DNA of 64,000 bases from Mesocentrotus franciscanus (GCA_037976565.1 CP137680.1:20238675-20302674); one strand, 5' to 3'; shown: positions 45,819-57,961, counted from the first letter of the stretch. A program made the numbers and translations. The notes: generated by a model not told the origin, from the sequence alone.

Positions 45819-47172
45819 AGATTGGAGATTTGTCGCAGGGGAGGAGGAGCAAACTGCCCCTGTTGCCATTTTCAAATTTATAAGTGATTTATACAAACAT
45901 TATCCGATGATCCGTACAAGTGCATGGTTGACACCTCTACCAGAATGATCTATACGCTTCTTGAGCAAAATCTCACGTTGGGACCATCACCTAATGGGAG
46001 TATATCTCAACAACAACAAAGTGCATATCTTTTTTTTTTCCGCTTTAAGGTCAAGAAGGACTTTAACTCTGTGTCAGGTGAAAGAAAAGTGTGTGGGTTA
46101 ACGCCCTTCTGGTTCTGAGACAGATAAGAAATGCCTTAAAAATTTGGGAAACTGGGGCCCATTTTCGATTGGAAATACATTAAATCAACGTGAATGCATG
46201 CACATAATATTTTAAGATGGAAGTGAATATTGACCTGGGACCAACACCCTATTGCATCCCACATCATAAATGATTGAAGATTTGTCGGGGGGGGGGAAGG
46301 AGCAAACTGGCTCTGTTGCCACTTTCAAATTTGTAAGTGGATGTATACAAACATTATCCGATGATCCGTACAAATACATGGTTGACACCTCTATCAGAAT
46401 GATCTATACGCTTCTTGAGCAAAATCTCACGTTGGGACCATCACTAATGGGAGTATATCTCAACAACAAGAGAGTGCATATCGTCTCTTTTTCTCCGTTT
46501 TAAGGTTAAGAAGGACTTTAACTCTGTGTCAGGTGAAAGAAAAGTGTGTGGGTTAAAGCCCTTCTGGTTCTGAGACAGATAAGAAATGCCTTAAAAATCT
46601 GGGAAACTGGGGCCCATTTTCGATTGGAAATAAATTAAATCAACGTGAATGCATGCACATAATATTTTAAGATGGAAGTGAATATTGACCTGGGACCAAC
46701 ACCCTATTGCATCCCACATCATAAATGATTGAAGATTTGTCGGGGAGGGGAAGGAGCAAAGTGGCTCTGTTGTTGCCACTTTCAAATTTGTAAGTGGATG
46801 TATACAAACATTATCCGATGATCCGTACAAATACATGGTTGACACCTCTATCAGAATGATCTATACGCTTCTTGAGCAAAATCTCACGTTGGGACCATCA
46901 CTAATGGGAGTATATCTCAACAACAAAAGAGTGCATATCGTCTCTTTTTCTCCGTTTTAAGGTTAAGAAGGACTTTAACTCTGTGTCAGGTGAAAGAAAA
47001 GTGTGTGGGTTAACGCCCTTCTGGTTCTGAGACAGATAAGAAATGCCTTAAAAATCTGGGAAACTGGGGCCCATTTTCGATTGGAAATACATTAAATCAA
47101 CGTGAATGCATGCACATAATATTTTAAGATGGAAGTGAATATTGACCTGGGACCAACACCCTATTGCATCAT
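45819..47172. repeat. Three ~453-bp tandem repeats
   Basis: Copies start at 'gattg(g/a)agatttgtcg' near 45820, 46273 and 46727. Copies 2 and 3 are near-identical; copy 1 is more diverged. Each contains 'gatccgtacaa', 'ttgagcaaaatctcacgttg' and 'tgcatgcacataatatttta'. A frame of 77 codons exists in copy 2 but is not conserved in the other two, so I treat it as non-coding. Confidence 0.92.
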
Positions 47173-47479
47173 AAAGAAAGAGTACAACTGATGGCCATTG
47201 AAATGTATCACGTTATTCTACATTACCGGCTTTCGCATGGCACGAAAAAGAGAGAAATGGACAAGGAGTGGTGAAATTGTTTCCCTTGGGCAGTCATCGA
47301 GTCTATAATACCGTCAATACTTGAGAGAGGAAAAGTCCAGCCAACTAATTTTATTCAATTTATTTTTCTTTTCTTTTTAAATCACTAGTTCACATCAGTA
47401 ATAGAAAGTTATTTCTTTAAAGTAAAAACATATTACTACATTACAATATTTTGACTGTGAATTATTAAAATAAAATAAA

Positions 47480-47576
47480 GTATTGTGGATCACACGGTTC
47501 TCGGTTTGAGTCCCACCGCGGCACTAATGTCCTTTAGCAAGACATTCATCTACATTTGGCACTCTCCACCCAGGTG
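47480..47576 (+). mobile_element. SINE fragment with B box
   Basis: 'ggttctcggtttgagtccca' contains a B-box-like GGTTTGAGTCC. It is followed by 'gcaagacattcatctacatttggcactctccacccaggtg' type SINE body. The 5' half is missing. Confidence 0.5.
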
Positions 47577-48225
47577 TTTGATTGATTGATTCGAATTTAT
47601 TCCATTTCATATCAATTGTTTGCACAATAAAGAACATAGTTGACAAAGTAAGTATAAAATTATGAATGAAACAGGAACCTACTGGAAAGCATAGCTTGTT
47701 TTTGTAGGTTCCAAAGAATAAATATAATATGAACATTATTTCCATAAATCACTTTAAAGTGTCTTAATAATCACAGTAAAATAGATATAATATAATAACA
47801 TATTTTCATAAACCCTTTTAAAGTGTCCAAACAATCGAAATATACAAAAGAACAGAATTACAAAACGGGACACAAAAGACAGGAAACTGACATAATAAGA
47901 TAATACAGGACAGGACAAAACAATTAATAACAGGACAAGATAAACAAGACCTGACAGGACAAAACAAGACAAAACAAAGCTGCACACTACAGAAAATTAG
48001 AAGAGAGAGGGAGAGAGCGAGAGGGAGCGTGTGTGTGAAACAGGGGAGATGTGAGAGGTAAACCCATATCCTAAAAGTTTAACCCGTAGGACACATGTAT
48101 TTTTGTATTAAATTCTTTTTGAACCCTCTTCTAAAACTAAAATATGTGGGTTTATTCTAACTGTATCTGAAAGAGAGTTCCAAAGTTTGGAGCCTGAAAA
48201 TGCAAATGATTTATTTGTGATTTAA
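47577..48225 (-). pseudogene. 5'-truncated CR1-like element end
   Basis: The minus strand encodes 'KSFAFSGSKLWNSLSDTVRI' near 48215-48150, the standard ORF2 C-terminus. A 3' UTR then ends at 'aattcgaatcaatcaatcaaa', an (ATCA)n-type tail. An 'acaggacaaaac' minisatellite (47860-47985) has expanded inside the UTR. Confidence 0.68.
47860..47985. repeat. ACAGGACAAAAC-type minisatellite
   Basis: About ten loose units of 10-14 bp ('caggacaggacaaaac', 'acaagacctgacaggacaaa'). Confidence 0.7.
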
Positions 48226-48259
48226 TGGGTTGACGGTAGGATGCGAACGTTAATGTGAT

Positions 48260-48640
48260 TGGATTGGCATTTGTACGTTTGTAAAATGGCGCCTGGCCGA
48301 AATACTCCCCATGGATTGGAGCGCGTGCACTACCATGTGCGGATAAGTAATTGAATCCAATAACCGGGGTAATAATAATTACAATGTAAAGCGCTTAGAA
48401 ACGTAGTATTTAGCGCAATAAAAATGTGACAAGTATTACTTTAAATCTAACCAAACTGCAGCAAGGCCACATTCCCTTCAACGTGACAGATTAAACCTCA
48501 AGTTGATTATGTCGCTTACCAGGAAAGAGTAGCAGTTAGATGTGAACACGGCCTGTTTCACACGAACAGGGTGACATTTTGCTGACGTAGGCTTGCGTCA
48601 TTGACTTGTGCCTCTTTGACGCGCCATGGGAGGTATTCAC
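48260..48640. other. Dispersed repeat fragment and unassigned sequence
   Basis: 'ggggtaataataattacaatgtaaagcgcttagaa' near 48366 is a shortened version of the dispersed 'tatagcgct' header. Nothing else recognised. Confidence 0.4.
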
Positions 48641-48900
48641 TTTAATTCAGTTTAATATGTTTATTAAAAACAAAGTTGTAGTCCAGGGACTAATTGCTCA
48701 ATGTCTACAATATTTTTGTTTAATGATCAGAAAATAGGATCATGGATTAAAACAAAATATAATAATAATAAGCCGCTAAAGAACATTACAATTACAATCA
48801 AAATCACACTATCGTAGAAGTATAAAGCTTTGGTAGATCTAGGCATCGTTCACAAAGTGGATGCAATATGAACAGTGCAGGCGTCTCTTTGGATTGTTGG
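48640..48900 (-). mobile_element. Probable non-LTR 3' UTR and tail
   Basis: The minus strand ends 'aataaacatattaaactgaattaaag', similar in style to the 26488 tail. No coding portion is retained. Confidence 0.4.
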
Positions 48901-48917
48901 TGTATATGGGTCGATAT

Positions 48918-48945
48918 CATAGAGCTATATATATATAGCTCTATG
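48918..48945. repeat. Perfect 28-bp palindrome
   Basis: 'catagagctatata' and its exact inverse, centred on (TA)n. Confidence 0.9.
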
Positions 48946-48988
48946 GTCAATATGTAAAGCCTCGTATGCAACGGGCTCTATTATACAA

Positions 48989-49144
48989 ATATTGACTGCC
49001 TCGAGGAGCCGGGCTGAAACTATTGCGCAAGATTATCTCGAAACTGCACTGTGCCCCAAAAAGAATTCGAGGGGCATCGTGCAGCCCCGAGATTACTGAG
49101 GAGCTATAGTTTTAACCGTGACCCGTTAATTAAGCAGTCAATAT
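48989..49144. mobile_element. Hairpin MITE with ATATTGACTGC termini
   Basis: ATATTGACTGC at 48989 and its inverse at 49134-49144. Inside, 'ctcgaaactgcactgtgcccc' pairs imperfectly with 'ggggcatcgtgcagccccgag' around 'aaaaagaattcga'. It is 156 bp, non-coding. The terminus resembles that of the palindromic MITE at 41541 ('atattgactgct'). Confidence 0.68.
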
Positions 49145-51225
49145 GTATTAATTGATATACCTCTTCCCAAGTGTCAATTCTTAAAAAGAGATATTTCAAC
49201 AAAACATGCTAAATTGTATATATTTTGAAGGTCAAAGGAAATTAACCCGTCCAATAGCATTGTGCGTCTCTCACTACGCATATCCATTGTTAACTTCAGT
49301 CATTGCGCCCTTGCATTGTACGCGCAAGTAGAACTATGCCCCGGTCAATATTTTTGTCGCTACACTGCCCGGCAGTCAGTAGAAGCGAATTTCATACCTT
49401 CCATTTTGACCGAACAGAAGCCTGGAATCTTCACATTTATGCTGTGCGCTGTACAAGAACAGTTTATTATTATATTATTGTGTCTGTTGTCAGGCCCATA
49501 GAAACCTTGCAGGAGGAATCGTGAAGTGCAATGGCAAGTCTTCCTCGCAAATCCCCAGGCAATATAGAGTGTACAAATATTAATAAAACTTGGTGTAAAT
49601 GCCGTAAATTTAGAATATAAAGGGCCTATATATAATGATACTGTAGAATAGAAAGAAAATAAAAATGGTCCAATTTATTTGACAATATCTCCCTCGAATT
49701 ATGCAGACACTATACTCCAATACCGTCAGAGATTTGGGATACATGCATCGAGAATGGGAGAAAGATTGTTGATTGTTGCTTGTAAATGGTTATTGAGATG
49801 AGACCTTTGCTCCCTTCACACCAACAACATTATCAAATTAGCTTCTGACGTCACCTAAACCTGTTGCGACTGACGTAGGCGTGATGAAGTCGCCTTGGTC
49901 TATAATGTAGAAATATAATATATTGGTCATATTTGAAGCATGAAAAGATGAACTGGGGATCCAAAGGGTACACAAAATCCCCCTTGGTTTAATAATATTG
50001 ACTGAAAGAGCGAAGAGACCGAGTTGTGTGTTTTTTATTTCTTCAAAAGTCAACACTATATTATTACAATGATTACGTTAGTTATTTTTGCTATTTGAAA
50101 GTCGTTTGATTGGCAGGCTGACTGTATCGTGATCAGTGAGAGTGAGTACAAAAGAGACGTGACAGCATCTATCAGATCACTGCAACGGGACTACATGTAT
50201 TTGCATTCAAAATTTCCCTCCTGAATGTTAATTACGTGGAAGGTGCACCTATAGGCCTATATTACGTGTGTTAAAAGTGTGTTAAAGGCCATCAAACTGC
50301 CATGATATTGAATCTTTATCGAATTATTGAATCAAGAGAATAGATATGAGATGGATATAATACACTGCATGATAACATGCAAGAAATCAAGACATTTGTC
50401 ATACCTACATGTATAAAGGTCATAAGGGATTTTGATCTGCCCTTAATTGATAGGGCGTGTGTACATAATTATAAGACACATAATCTCACGTCTTCCAAAC
50501 ATAAATAAATCATTCGAAAGGTTAAAAAAAAAAGGTGGATCGACAAAATATAGTCGAACTTTACATTTGTATTCTAACGTCTCTCATACAACTGCGCATA
50601 AAAAAGTGATAACCATAAAACAGGCTCATGTATAACATATTCGCAACATCAAGAAAATAACATGAATGATCTGCGCATGGCGCCAACACGAATTATCGGA
50701 CTCTTTGATGATATTGTTAGCCCTTAAAGAAAGATGGAAATACGATTGACAATTAGTCAGAAGGGGTATCCACATCGTGTTATGACTTGAATCCTAACAA
50801 GACTTTTTTATTTTACAGTTTAGACTTAGGGAATTCTCTATATTTCCCTTTAACAAAAAAATGCAGTCTTCATTGCAGGCACATTAACGTAACCCCGAGT
50901 ATGAGGCGACGGTTACCCCAATATTTGTAATTCCTTTTTATTAAAGGGGGCTGCACCACACTCAGCCCCTACCTGTTATTGTACCTATGTATTTTGTTTA
51001 TAGCATTGTTTAAAATACATAGAGGAATGACTGTGCAGTGACCAGTTGATGTATTTGTTTGTTTCCTTGTAAGTTCGTTTGTTGTGCGTTTGTTTGTGCG
51101 TTTTGTTGATTTCTTTACCCTCCTCTTTTGTTCATTAGGTGAAATCGTTAACTTTCACCATCACTGAAAACACAATAGGGGGAAATGAATGGACTCTTGA
51201 TCTTTGTCAACACAAGCGGAAAATC
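49145..51225. other. Unassigned sequence
   Basis: Open frames at 49262-49524 have no recognisable domain, no splice context and no repeat match. No other feature seen. Confidence 0.4.
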
Positions 51226-51432
51226 TGCGAAAGAGAAAGACCGTGAGATAGCGGGAGAGGGAGAGGGGGAAGAAAGAGAGAGCGGGAGAGGGAGAGGGGG
51301 AAGAGAGAGAGAAAGAGGGAGAGAGCGAGGGGAAAGGGAAAGGGTAAGAGAGAGAGAGAGAGAGAGAAAGGGAGAGAGAGAGAGGGGGAGGGGGAAGAGA
51401 GACGGACGGGGAAGAGGCAGAGAATGAGAGAT
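51226..51432. repeat. (GAGAGGGA)n purine tract
   Basis: Some 200 bp of GA-rich units; the long frames on both strands are compositional. Confidence 0.92.
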
Positions 51433-51735
51433 GGGGAGGTGAAACTGGAAAGGGTTCAAAACTCCCTGTGCATCAATCATTTGTAAAAAGGGTTAAACAG
51501 CAGGCGACCGTGTTTCTCTGTTACCCCCTCTCTCTCTCTTTCCTCTCTTTCTTCATTTTACTCTACCTCCGATTTACTGAGATGTAAAGGCAATATTCCA
51601 GAGAGCACTGCACACTGCTTGATATAATATATGTTGTTGACCAATCCTTTCGCACAGTTGTGATGTTCAGATTACGTTATACTTCATTGCCATGTGTGCA
51701 CATTTCAATAGGTGACGCGCAAGGGTATTGCAATA

Positions 51736-52003
51736 GGCCATTTTCGTAATGTAACCAAATTTATACTTCAGTGCTTCGACACAAATTATTGTATTTCAAT
51801 AGACAGAATGCAAATTGCATATATTACGTGTTGTTAGGTATAGGGGAAGCCATAATGCTGTCTTCCCTAGCAACAACTAATGTATGCAATTTGAATTCTG
51901 ACTAATTAGATACATTTATTCCTGATAGGCTGATAAGATAATTTGTAACGAAGCACTTAACAAAGATTTGGGCATTAAATTGATTAGATTACGAAAAATG
52001 GTC
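51736..52003. mobile_element. MITE family M1, copy 1
   Basis: Termini GGCCATTTTCGTAATGTA and (inverted) ACCATTTTTCGTAATCTAA. There is an inner imperfect palindrome around 'gaatgcaaattgcat' and 'atgcaatttgaattc'. A second, more diverged copy lies at 53171-53481. Confidence 0.72.
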
Positions 52004-52187
52004 TATAGCCTTAAAGTTAAATTTTCGAAAGTAGTTGCTATCGTGTTCTTACCAAAAAGCTATCATAGGCAATCATTCAGTGGGAGACAAAACTGACTCC
52101 CGCTCTTGATCTTTTGAGGCCAATGAAATCATGAGCTGCAAGGGCAGCAATATTCTTGAGGATATCCTAACTAGCTAGACTACTTAA

Positions 52188-52718
52188 AGGGGGAGCCCAC
52201 CCTGATGTTAATTTGGTTTTAATAAAAGCAGAAAAATGAGAGAAACAAATTAGTGAAAGTTTGAGCAACATCCGATTAAAAGTAGGAAAATTATGAATTT
52301 TTGAAGCTGTCATCAGTGAACACAAATTGGCAACAATGTGACGTATCTTGCAAGCTCCTCTTCAATTTTTCTCTGTATAAAAAATTTCATAAAATTTAAT
52401 TTTCTTAGTTATTTATGACGGAATAGATTTATTTCGTACAGGTGTTGTATATAAACATATTTGCAACAATTATATTTGGGGTGAATGTATGACTGAACAA
52501 AATTATTTAAGGAAACTATAATAGTACAGGGCAAATGAAAGGGGAGCTCGCAAGATACGTCACAGAGTTTCCAATTTGTGTTTCAAATCGATTGATCGCA
52601 CCTCAAAAATTCATAACTTTCTTATTTATTATCGGTTTTTGCTCAAACTTTCACTGACCGGTGTCTCTCATTTTTCTGCTTCTATTAAAACCAACTTATT
52701 ATCAGGGTGGGCTTCCCC
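52188..52718. mobile_element. 531-bp foldback MITE with TTAA target
   Basis: TTAA flanks both ends (52184-52187, 52719-52722). Arms of about 190 bp are inverted: 'gggggagcccaccctgat' against 'atcagggtgggcttcccc', and further in 'gcagaaaaatgagaga', 'gcaagatacgtcac' and 'ccaatttgtgtt' match their inverses. TTAA targets are typical of piggyBac and Kolobok. Confidence 0.85.
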
Positions 52719-53170
52719 TTAAGCAGTGACCATACACTGTCATAGCAATGTTAAGTTGATGCTAGATCAGATTCTTATTTACATTGCTTTCTCTCATCAT
52801 TTTTTAAATTTTGTTTATGCATGTATATTTTGTCAATACTATTTGCCTGTACCATTGAAAATCTAATGAATTATTTTCTAAACGTTGGTAATGGCAAATC
52901 GTCTCACCGGTTACACACATTCCCGGCAAGGTTTTATACTGCAGTTTCAATTAAAACATGTCCTGTCCAATTTGAATCGTACCCTATGAAAAGAGAGAAA
53001 CAACCCAAAGCACTTGATCGGCTCACATTAAAAATATTGTATTATACATAATAAATGTATCACTATGGTGACTTCAAGTGTTGAAAGTTCTGATATTCGC
53101 CTCCGCGATTTCGGTGTAGCCAGCTGTTGTTCAGGCTTGCATTATTGATATAATATTTATTGTCACGATG

Positions 53171-53481
53171 GGCCATTTTCGTAATGTAGTCAAGTTTGAT
53201 GCATGAGTCTTTGTTGGGTGCCTCGTTGCGATTTGTTTCGTTCACCTGTTGCGAATGAGTTGTGTTTCGATGGTCGGTGTGCTAGCTGCATGCATTGTTT
53301 GTTGCTAGGTGGGGCGATCATTATGGATTTCCCTACTTAGCAACCCGTAATGTTGCAGTTCGCATTCTGACCGTTGAAATGCAGTTGTTTGTGACTGGTG
53401 AGTGAAGTGGTTTGTAGCGGGGCATTTAATTGGCAGAGATCTGTGCATTTGGGTTTGGTTGCATTAATTACGAAAAAGGCC
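53171..53481. mobile_element. MITE family M1, copy 2
   Basis: Termini GGCCATTTTCGTAATGTAG and (inverted) GGCCTTTTTCGTAATTAAT. It shares 'gttgctaggt', 'tttccctacttagcaac' and 'tcgcattctgaccgttg' positions with copy 1 at 51736. It looks like CpG-to-TpG decay in one copy and not in the other. Confidence 0.72.
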
Positions 53482-53663
53482 TTTTTTGCGACACCAAAGT
53501 CCAACCATGAAGCTGTAGTGAAACCTACAGTTGTTTGCTTTACATAATTCTACATGTTCAACCAGCAACTTGAGAAATGGTAACCTGAAATCTTGTCAGC
53601 CATGACACATTCCTTTCCCCGCTATGAGCAATAAAGTAATTGTTTCGTATTAGTATGCTAGCT

Positions 53664-55203
53664 AATAGATCGGTTTACTAATATATTCAAATGTATGGAT
53701 GTTTCTTTCCTGGGGACCTACTGACGAGCTATTCCATTAACCTGTTATTACTGACTGAACTACAATACCTGGAATCTATCCAGCATATATTACTTGTTGC
53801 TATGTCGGACAAGCCTTGGAAAAAGTTTTCAGGTTGTTATGAACAACCTTTTCTTTTTGAGTATACATACAATTTGAATATGTTATGCCTAGGTCACATT
53901 TGCTCTACGGCTAGGATACGGCGGCCGTACGCCCCCGAAATTGAGAGATACTTGCGGCGGCCGCAGAGAATCTGCGGTGGCCTCAGGGTCACTCTAGGGC
54001 GTATCCCTATCTTTACAGGCCGTACGGGTCGCCGTGGGATTATAACGCGGATTTATAACTGTTTTCATTTCTAGGTTCGCCGTATCAAATAGACACGTCG
54101 TAGCCATGCCGTAGAGCGGTTCCACGGCGACCATACGTCGGGCCTACGATTGCTTTGCGTTTGCCGTGCGGCTGCCCTAGGTTCTTATGAATTACAATTG
54201 ACTTTTGCAGAACCCAAAATAATTGCGGCGGCCGCAGGAATTCCACGGCCGCCCTAGGGCAGCCTTAAGGCGGCCCTACGAGGCCCGTGCGGTGGCCTTG
54301 CGTTATTGCCCACGTACAAGGCCCACGTACGTCTCCCGTAAGCTCGCCGCGCGCCATCCGTAAGGCCCCCGTGGCTGTCTGCGCCATCCGTGGAGCAGGT
54401 ATGTAGCAGTAGCGTCAGTCCAGCCGCACGGTCGCCGTATGGTCCCTCTGCGGGCGCCTTGGTATTTGTCAAAAACCTACGGCCGTCGCCCTTAGGGACG
54501 CCCTTAGGCGGCCGTGCGTCATCACTTCAAAGGCCGTACGGTAGCCGCAGGTTTTCTGTCTCCACAAATTCAAATTACGCCGTGTGGCTACACTATCATA
54601 TGTGACCGCTACCGTATGTGACCGTGGGAATGCTGCGGCGGCCCTATAATTGCTATTGGCCGTAGATATTTTAGACCGCACGGCCGCCGCGGCAAATGTG
54701 ACCTAGGCATTAGTAAACCGGTATATTATATCCACTTACTTCAGAACACAAAAACACCAAACTTACAAATGCCTTTATTGGATGCTCACATTATGCAGGT
54801 TAACAGCTGGTGCCCTGAACCCTGACAAGAACAGGCGAAAGAAAAGTTGACTTTGCATGATTATGTACTGTACATGGTGAATGTATGTTATCTCATTTTA
54901 TGACACCTTATAACAAAAGGTAACGCCTTTCCTGTCGGGGACTCCGGTTAGCGGTCTGTCTATTAATCAGCCCGATTATAGAATAGACCGGTGTAATAAC
55001 ATATTCAAATGTATTTGCATACATTTCAAAGGTTTTTCTTGACAACCTTTAATCTTGCCCTAGGCTTTACCGACGTAGCAACAAATAATGCATGCGGATT
55101 CCAAGTATTTGTCCATCATTCATTAATAAAAGGTTAATGGGTAACTCGTCAGTAGGTCCCCAGGAAACAAATTTGAATATATTAGTTATTAAACCGACCT
55201 ATT
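53664..55203. mobile_element. Outer inverted-repeat element (~70-bp arms)
   Basis: The left arm 'agatcggtttactaatatat' through 'cctggggacctactgacgag' and '..cattaacc' is inverted at 55130-55203. A third, direct, partial copy of the terminus ('atagaccggtgtaataacat') is at about 54980. The centre is occupied by the GC-rich element at 53886-54709. No transposase. Confidence 0.7.
53886..54709. mobile_element. GC-rich PIF/Harbinger-type MITE (824 bp)
   Basis: TIR TGCCTAGGTCACATTTGC at 53886 and its inverse ending at 54709. TTA is duplicated outside (53883-53885, 54710-54712), the target of PIF/Harbinger. The interior is strikingly GC- and CpG-rich, built from degenerate 'gcggccgtacgg/ggcggccctacg' words on both strands, in sharp contrast to AT-rich surroundings. 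No conserved coding frame: the frames at 54254-54681 come from the CGG-type repetition. Confidence 0.8.
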
Positions 55204-56290
55204 GTCAACACTTCTTTGTATACAGCTAGGTCATCAATTCTAATCGAGTGTTTTAGACAACATTCGAGCCAGTTATCTAAAACTAGAAACAACAAGAAGA
55301 GAATATATTGTATACAATTTATTGCCTGTCAGTTACTAAGGTTATACGATTAATTTCCTGATGCTTACAAGTAAGATATGTCTACATATGACATTACTGA
55401 AGTAAATAATGCTCCTTTTTCTGCCTATCGATCAAAAATCAGTATATTCCTTGTTTTAAAGGCATAGCTGAGTTCTTGTTTAAGACCGCAAATGAATTCA
55501 AATGATTTTGAATTCAACTCAATTCAATGAATTCAAATGATTTTATTTCTCATGCAAAAATATACAATGAAACGACAAATATAATTGTAATAGAACGAGA
55601 AAAGAGGAACTAACTAGAAGCAGAGCTTGTTGAAGTATTATTCCTCAAAGTGCCAAAGTTTCCTCAAAATGCCTTCAAAGTGCATAGTTATTGTCCTGGT
55701 TATTGCTCTTATTCTTATTTATGACATTTCTAGTGCCCTCTTAGAACCTAAAATTGCTATGAAGGTAATTTTAGACCCCAAAATGTGTGAATTTAAATTG
55801 AATACGATTTTAACAATTCTGCTCCACTTTTTAAAAAATACGGTGACCGTTAATTAATTAATTAATAATAACAATACACGGGCCAACTGGTTGTGCGTAT
55901 TATAACCAACACTAAAAAGCCAACAAAAAGCCAATATTGGCATTTGCTGGAATAAAACTATCTTGTTTTTCAACGGCTGGTTCAAAATTACCGAATATTT
56001 GTGGGACACCACAAATATTAGAAATAGATATATTTTTGGATATTTCAGCCGTCTCTGAACCGATTTTGATCAAACAAAGATGATTTTGTCATTTAAATTG
56101 TATATTCTTTCAAATTTGACACTCAGATTTGTTGTTGTTGCTATTTTGAGCGCCCGTAAGTGATGTTTTCCTGGCATCTACTAACACAATGAAGGCCATA
56201 AAAAACAGTGCATGATAACGTCTTTTTAAATTGAGAAACAGTTTAATACACAGTTATATCCAGAGTTATGATGTGTTCGGTTAAATTACC
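55204..56290. other. Mostly unassigned; short non-LTR tail
   Basis: 'ttgaattcaactcaattcaatgaattcaaatgattttatttctcatgc' (55508 on) looks like the minus-strand tail of a CR1/L2-like element. No coding follows. (TTAA)n at 55852-55866. The rest is unassigned. Confidence 0.4.
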
Positions 56291-56294
56291 AGAT

Positions 56295-56840
56295 GAGTTA
56301 ATAATAATAATAATAATAATTACATTTATAGGGCGCTTTATACAGGCTTTTCTAAGCGCACAGGTGGTACTGTCTAACTAAGTATATTTATTCCACATGT
56401 TCAATTGCTTAAAAGCAACAAAAAATAACAACAACAACAAAAATTACTAATACATACAATACAATTCAATACATTAACTACTTGTGTGCGCCTCCAGTAT
56501 GCTATAACTGATTAAAAAGGTGGGTTTTGAGAAGGGTTTTGAATGATTCAATGGATGGGGCATTTTGAATATGGGGTGGGAGTTTGTTCCAGAGGGCGGG
56601 GGCGATCGATGAAAAGGCACGGTCGCCATAACGTTATTTTGTTCGTGGGCCGTGAATTAGTTGCATGGAGGAAGATGAACGGAGGGATCTGGCAGAAGAG
56701 GAGGATCGAAGGGAGACTAGGTCAAGAAGATATTTAGGGGCAAGGATATGTGTTATTTTGTATGACAAAAGTAGGATTTTGAAAGTAATGCGAGAGTTGA
56801 ATATCTTCTCACAATATTTGCACTTGAAAGGTTTCTCTCA
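56295..56840 (+). repeat. Long copy of the (AAT)n-'atagcgct' dispersed repeat
   Basis: (AAT)n, then 'acatttatagggcgctttatacag', 'tctaagcgcac', and later 'gtgggttttgagaagggttttgaatg', 'gggagtttgttccagaggg' and 'aaaggcacggtcgcc'. This is a fixed order that I know from many marine invertebrate repeats. Origin (SINE, MITE or LINE fragment) is unclear. Confidence 0.55.
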
Positions 56841-56867
56841 AGTTTTGCGGTTTTTTTCTATCTCTTT

Positions 56868-56935
56868 TTTTTTTGGCGGCCCATGGGGTTAAATTCCTAA
56901 ACCCCACCCCGTAGATCCGCCACTGGTCTAAAATT
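56868..56935. mobile_element. Eroded end of GGCGGATC-type MITE
   Basis: 'tggcggcccatggggtta' and 'aaccccaccccgtagatccgccactgg' face each other within 65 bp. Confidence 0.45.
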
Positions 56936-57072
56936 AGCGCAAAATAAGCGCGACACAGTCAGAGGTCCAATATTAGTCGGGCCCTCTCGATACTCTCAGG
57001 CTGCCTTCGCATCATGTGCGCTCAGCTGAGACAATGCAAACAATGGGTACGCGTAGAGAAGTGAAGTGCGCA

Positions 57073-57111
57073 GTTTAACCAAGGAGTTACCAGCACTCCT
57101 TGGTTTAACTA
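57073..57111. repeat. 16-bp stem-loop
   Basis: 'agtttaaccaaggagt' and 'actccttggtttaact' (15 of 16 pair) around a 7-base loop. Confidence 0.8.
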
Positions 57112-57960
57112 ATTCTCTTTGCATGCGTTATAACGTGCAAAATAATTTTTTTTAAATTGCAAAGTCGTGCAAATAAAACGAAATGTTGAGTATCACATGA
57201 CACAATTTCAGCTACTAGGATACTCACTAACAAATACACCATCATCAAACTACAACTTGCACATGCTTTTGTACATCAAAATGTTGAAATATCGAAGGCA
57301 CTGCAAACTTCATTTCAGTAATTCATGATCATCCAATATACTTAGAAAGACCCATCTAGTACATTCTTGTGTATGACATAATTCAGAATAAACTCACAGA
57401 TCTGAGTAATTTGCTTTAAAATGACATCACTTAAAGGTACTATGTCCAATTTGCAGGCCAAACAAATGAAAAGGTTAAATTCCAACGGCATTTGAAAGAC
57501 AATACTAATTTAGAGCTTCCCTAAAAAGGGGGCTTGAAAATGTCTTTAAGTGGGAAAATAACGACTATTAGTTGTCGAATCGACTTAGGAGCTATAGAGC
57601 CAGTAAGTAATAGTCTGATTTTTCAGACCATTGTACCGAATGGTCTTACGTTTTATGCTGCGCAAAGATTCAATCAGTTTAATTTTGACCATTACAAGAA
57701 GTGGGTTATTGATGTAGACAAATTCTCATGTACCCTTTACAGCTCATTTTATGTATGTTATTACCAAAGAAGAAAAAGGCCAGTCAGTCACTCAATAGTG
57801 TCTGACAGTGAAGTCTAGCAAGTAAACGGGTTTCCTTGCATAATTTGAATATTAGGACACTGCTAACGTTTAAATTTCACAGATAGGACATACATGACAT
57901 ATTCATAATTCCTGCAAAGTTCTACAGAATTTGATGTTGGCTGCAAAAGGGACATAGTGG
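57112..57960. other. Unassigned
   Basis: A 94-codon frame at 57534-57818 shows no known motif. Nothing else recognised. Confidence 0.4.
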
Positions 57961-57961
57961 C

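Noticed and set aside
46270..46503. A protein encoded by the 453-bp repeat
   Set aside because: The frame is broken in the other two copies by indels, and no domain is visible.
49262..49524. Two overlapping plus-strand frames with several Cys
   Set aside because: No domain, signal peptide or splice sites that I could defend; likely chance.
51148..51480. Ser/Leu/Pro-rich and Arg/Glu-rich frames
   Set aside because: Purely compositional frames over a GA/CT tract.
54254..54681. Minus- and plus-strand frames in the GC-rich block
   Set aside because: Long frames arise from CGG/CCG repetition with few stops; no conservation between repeated words.
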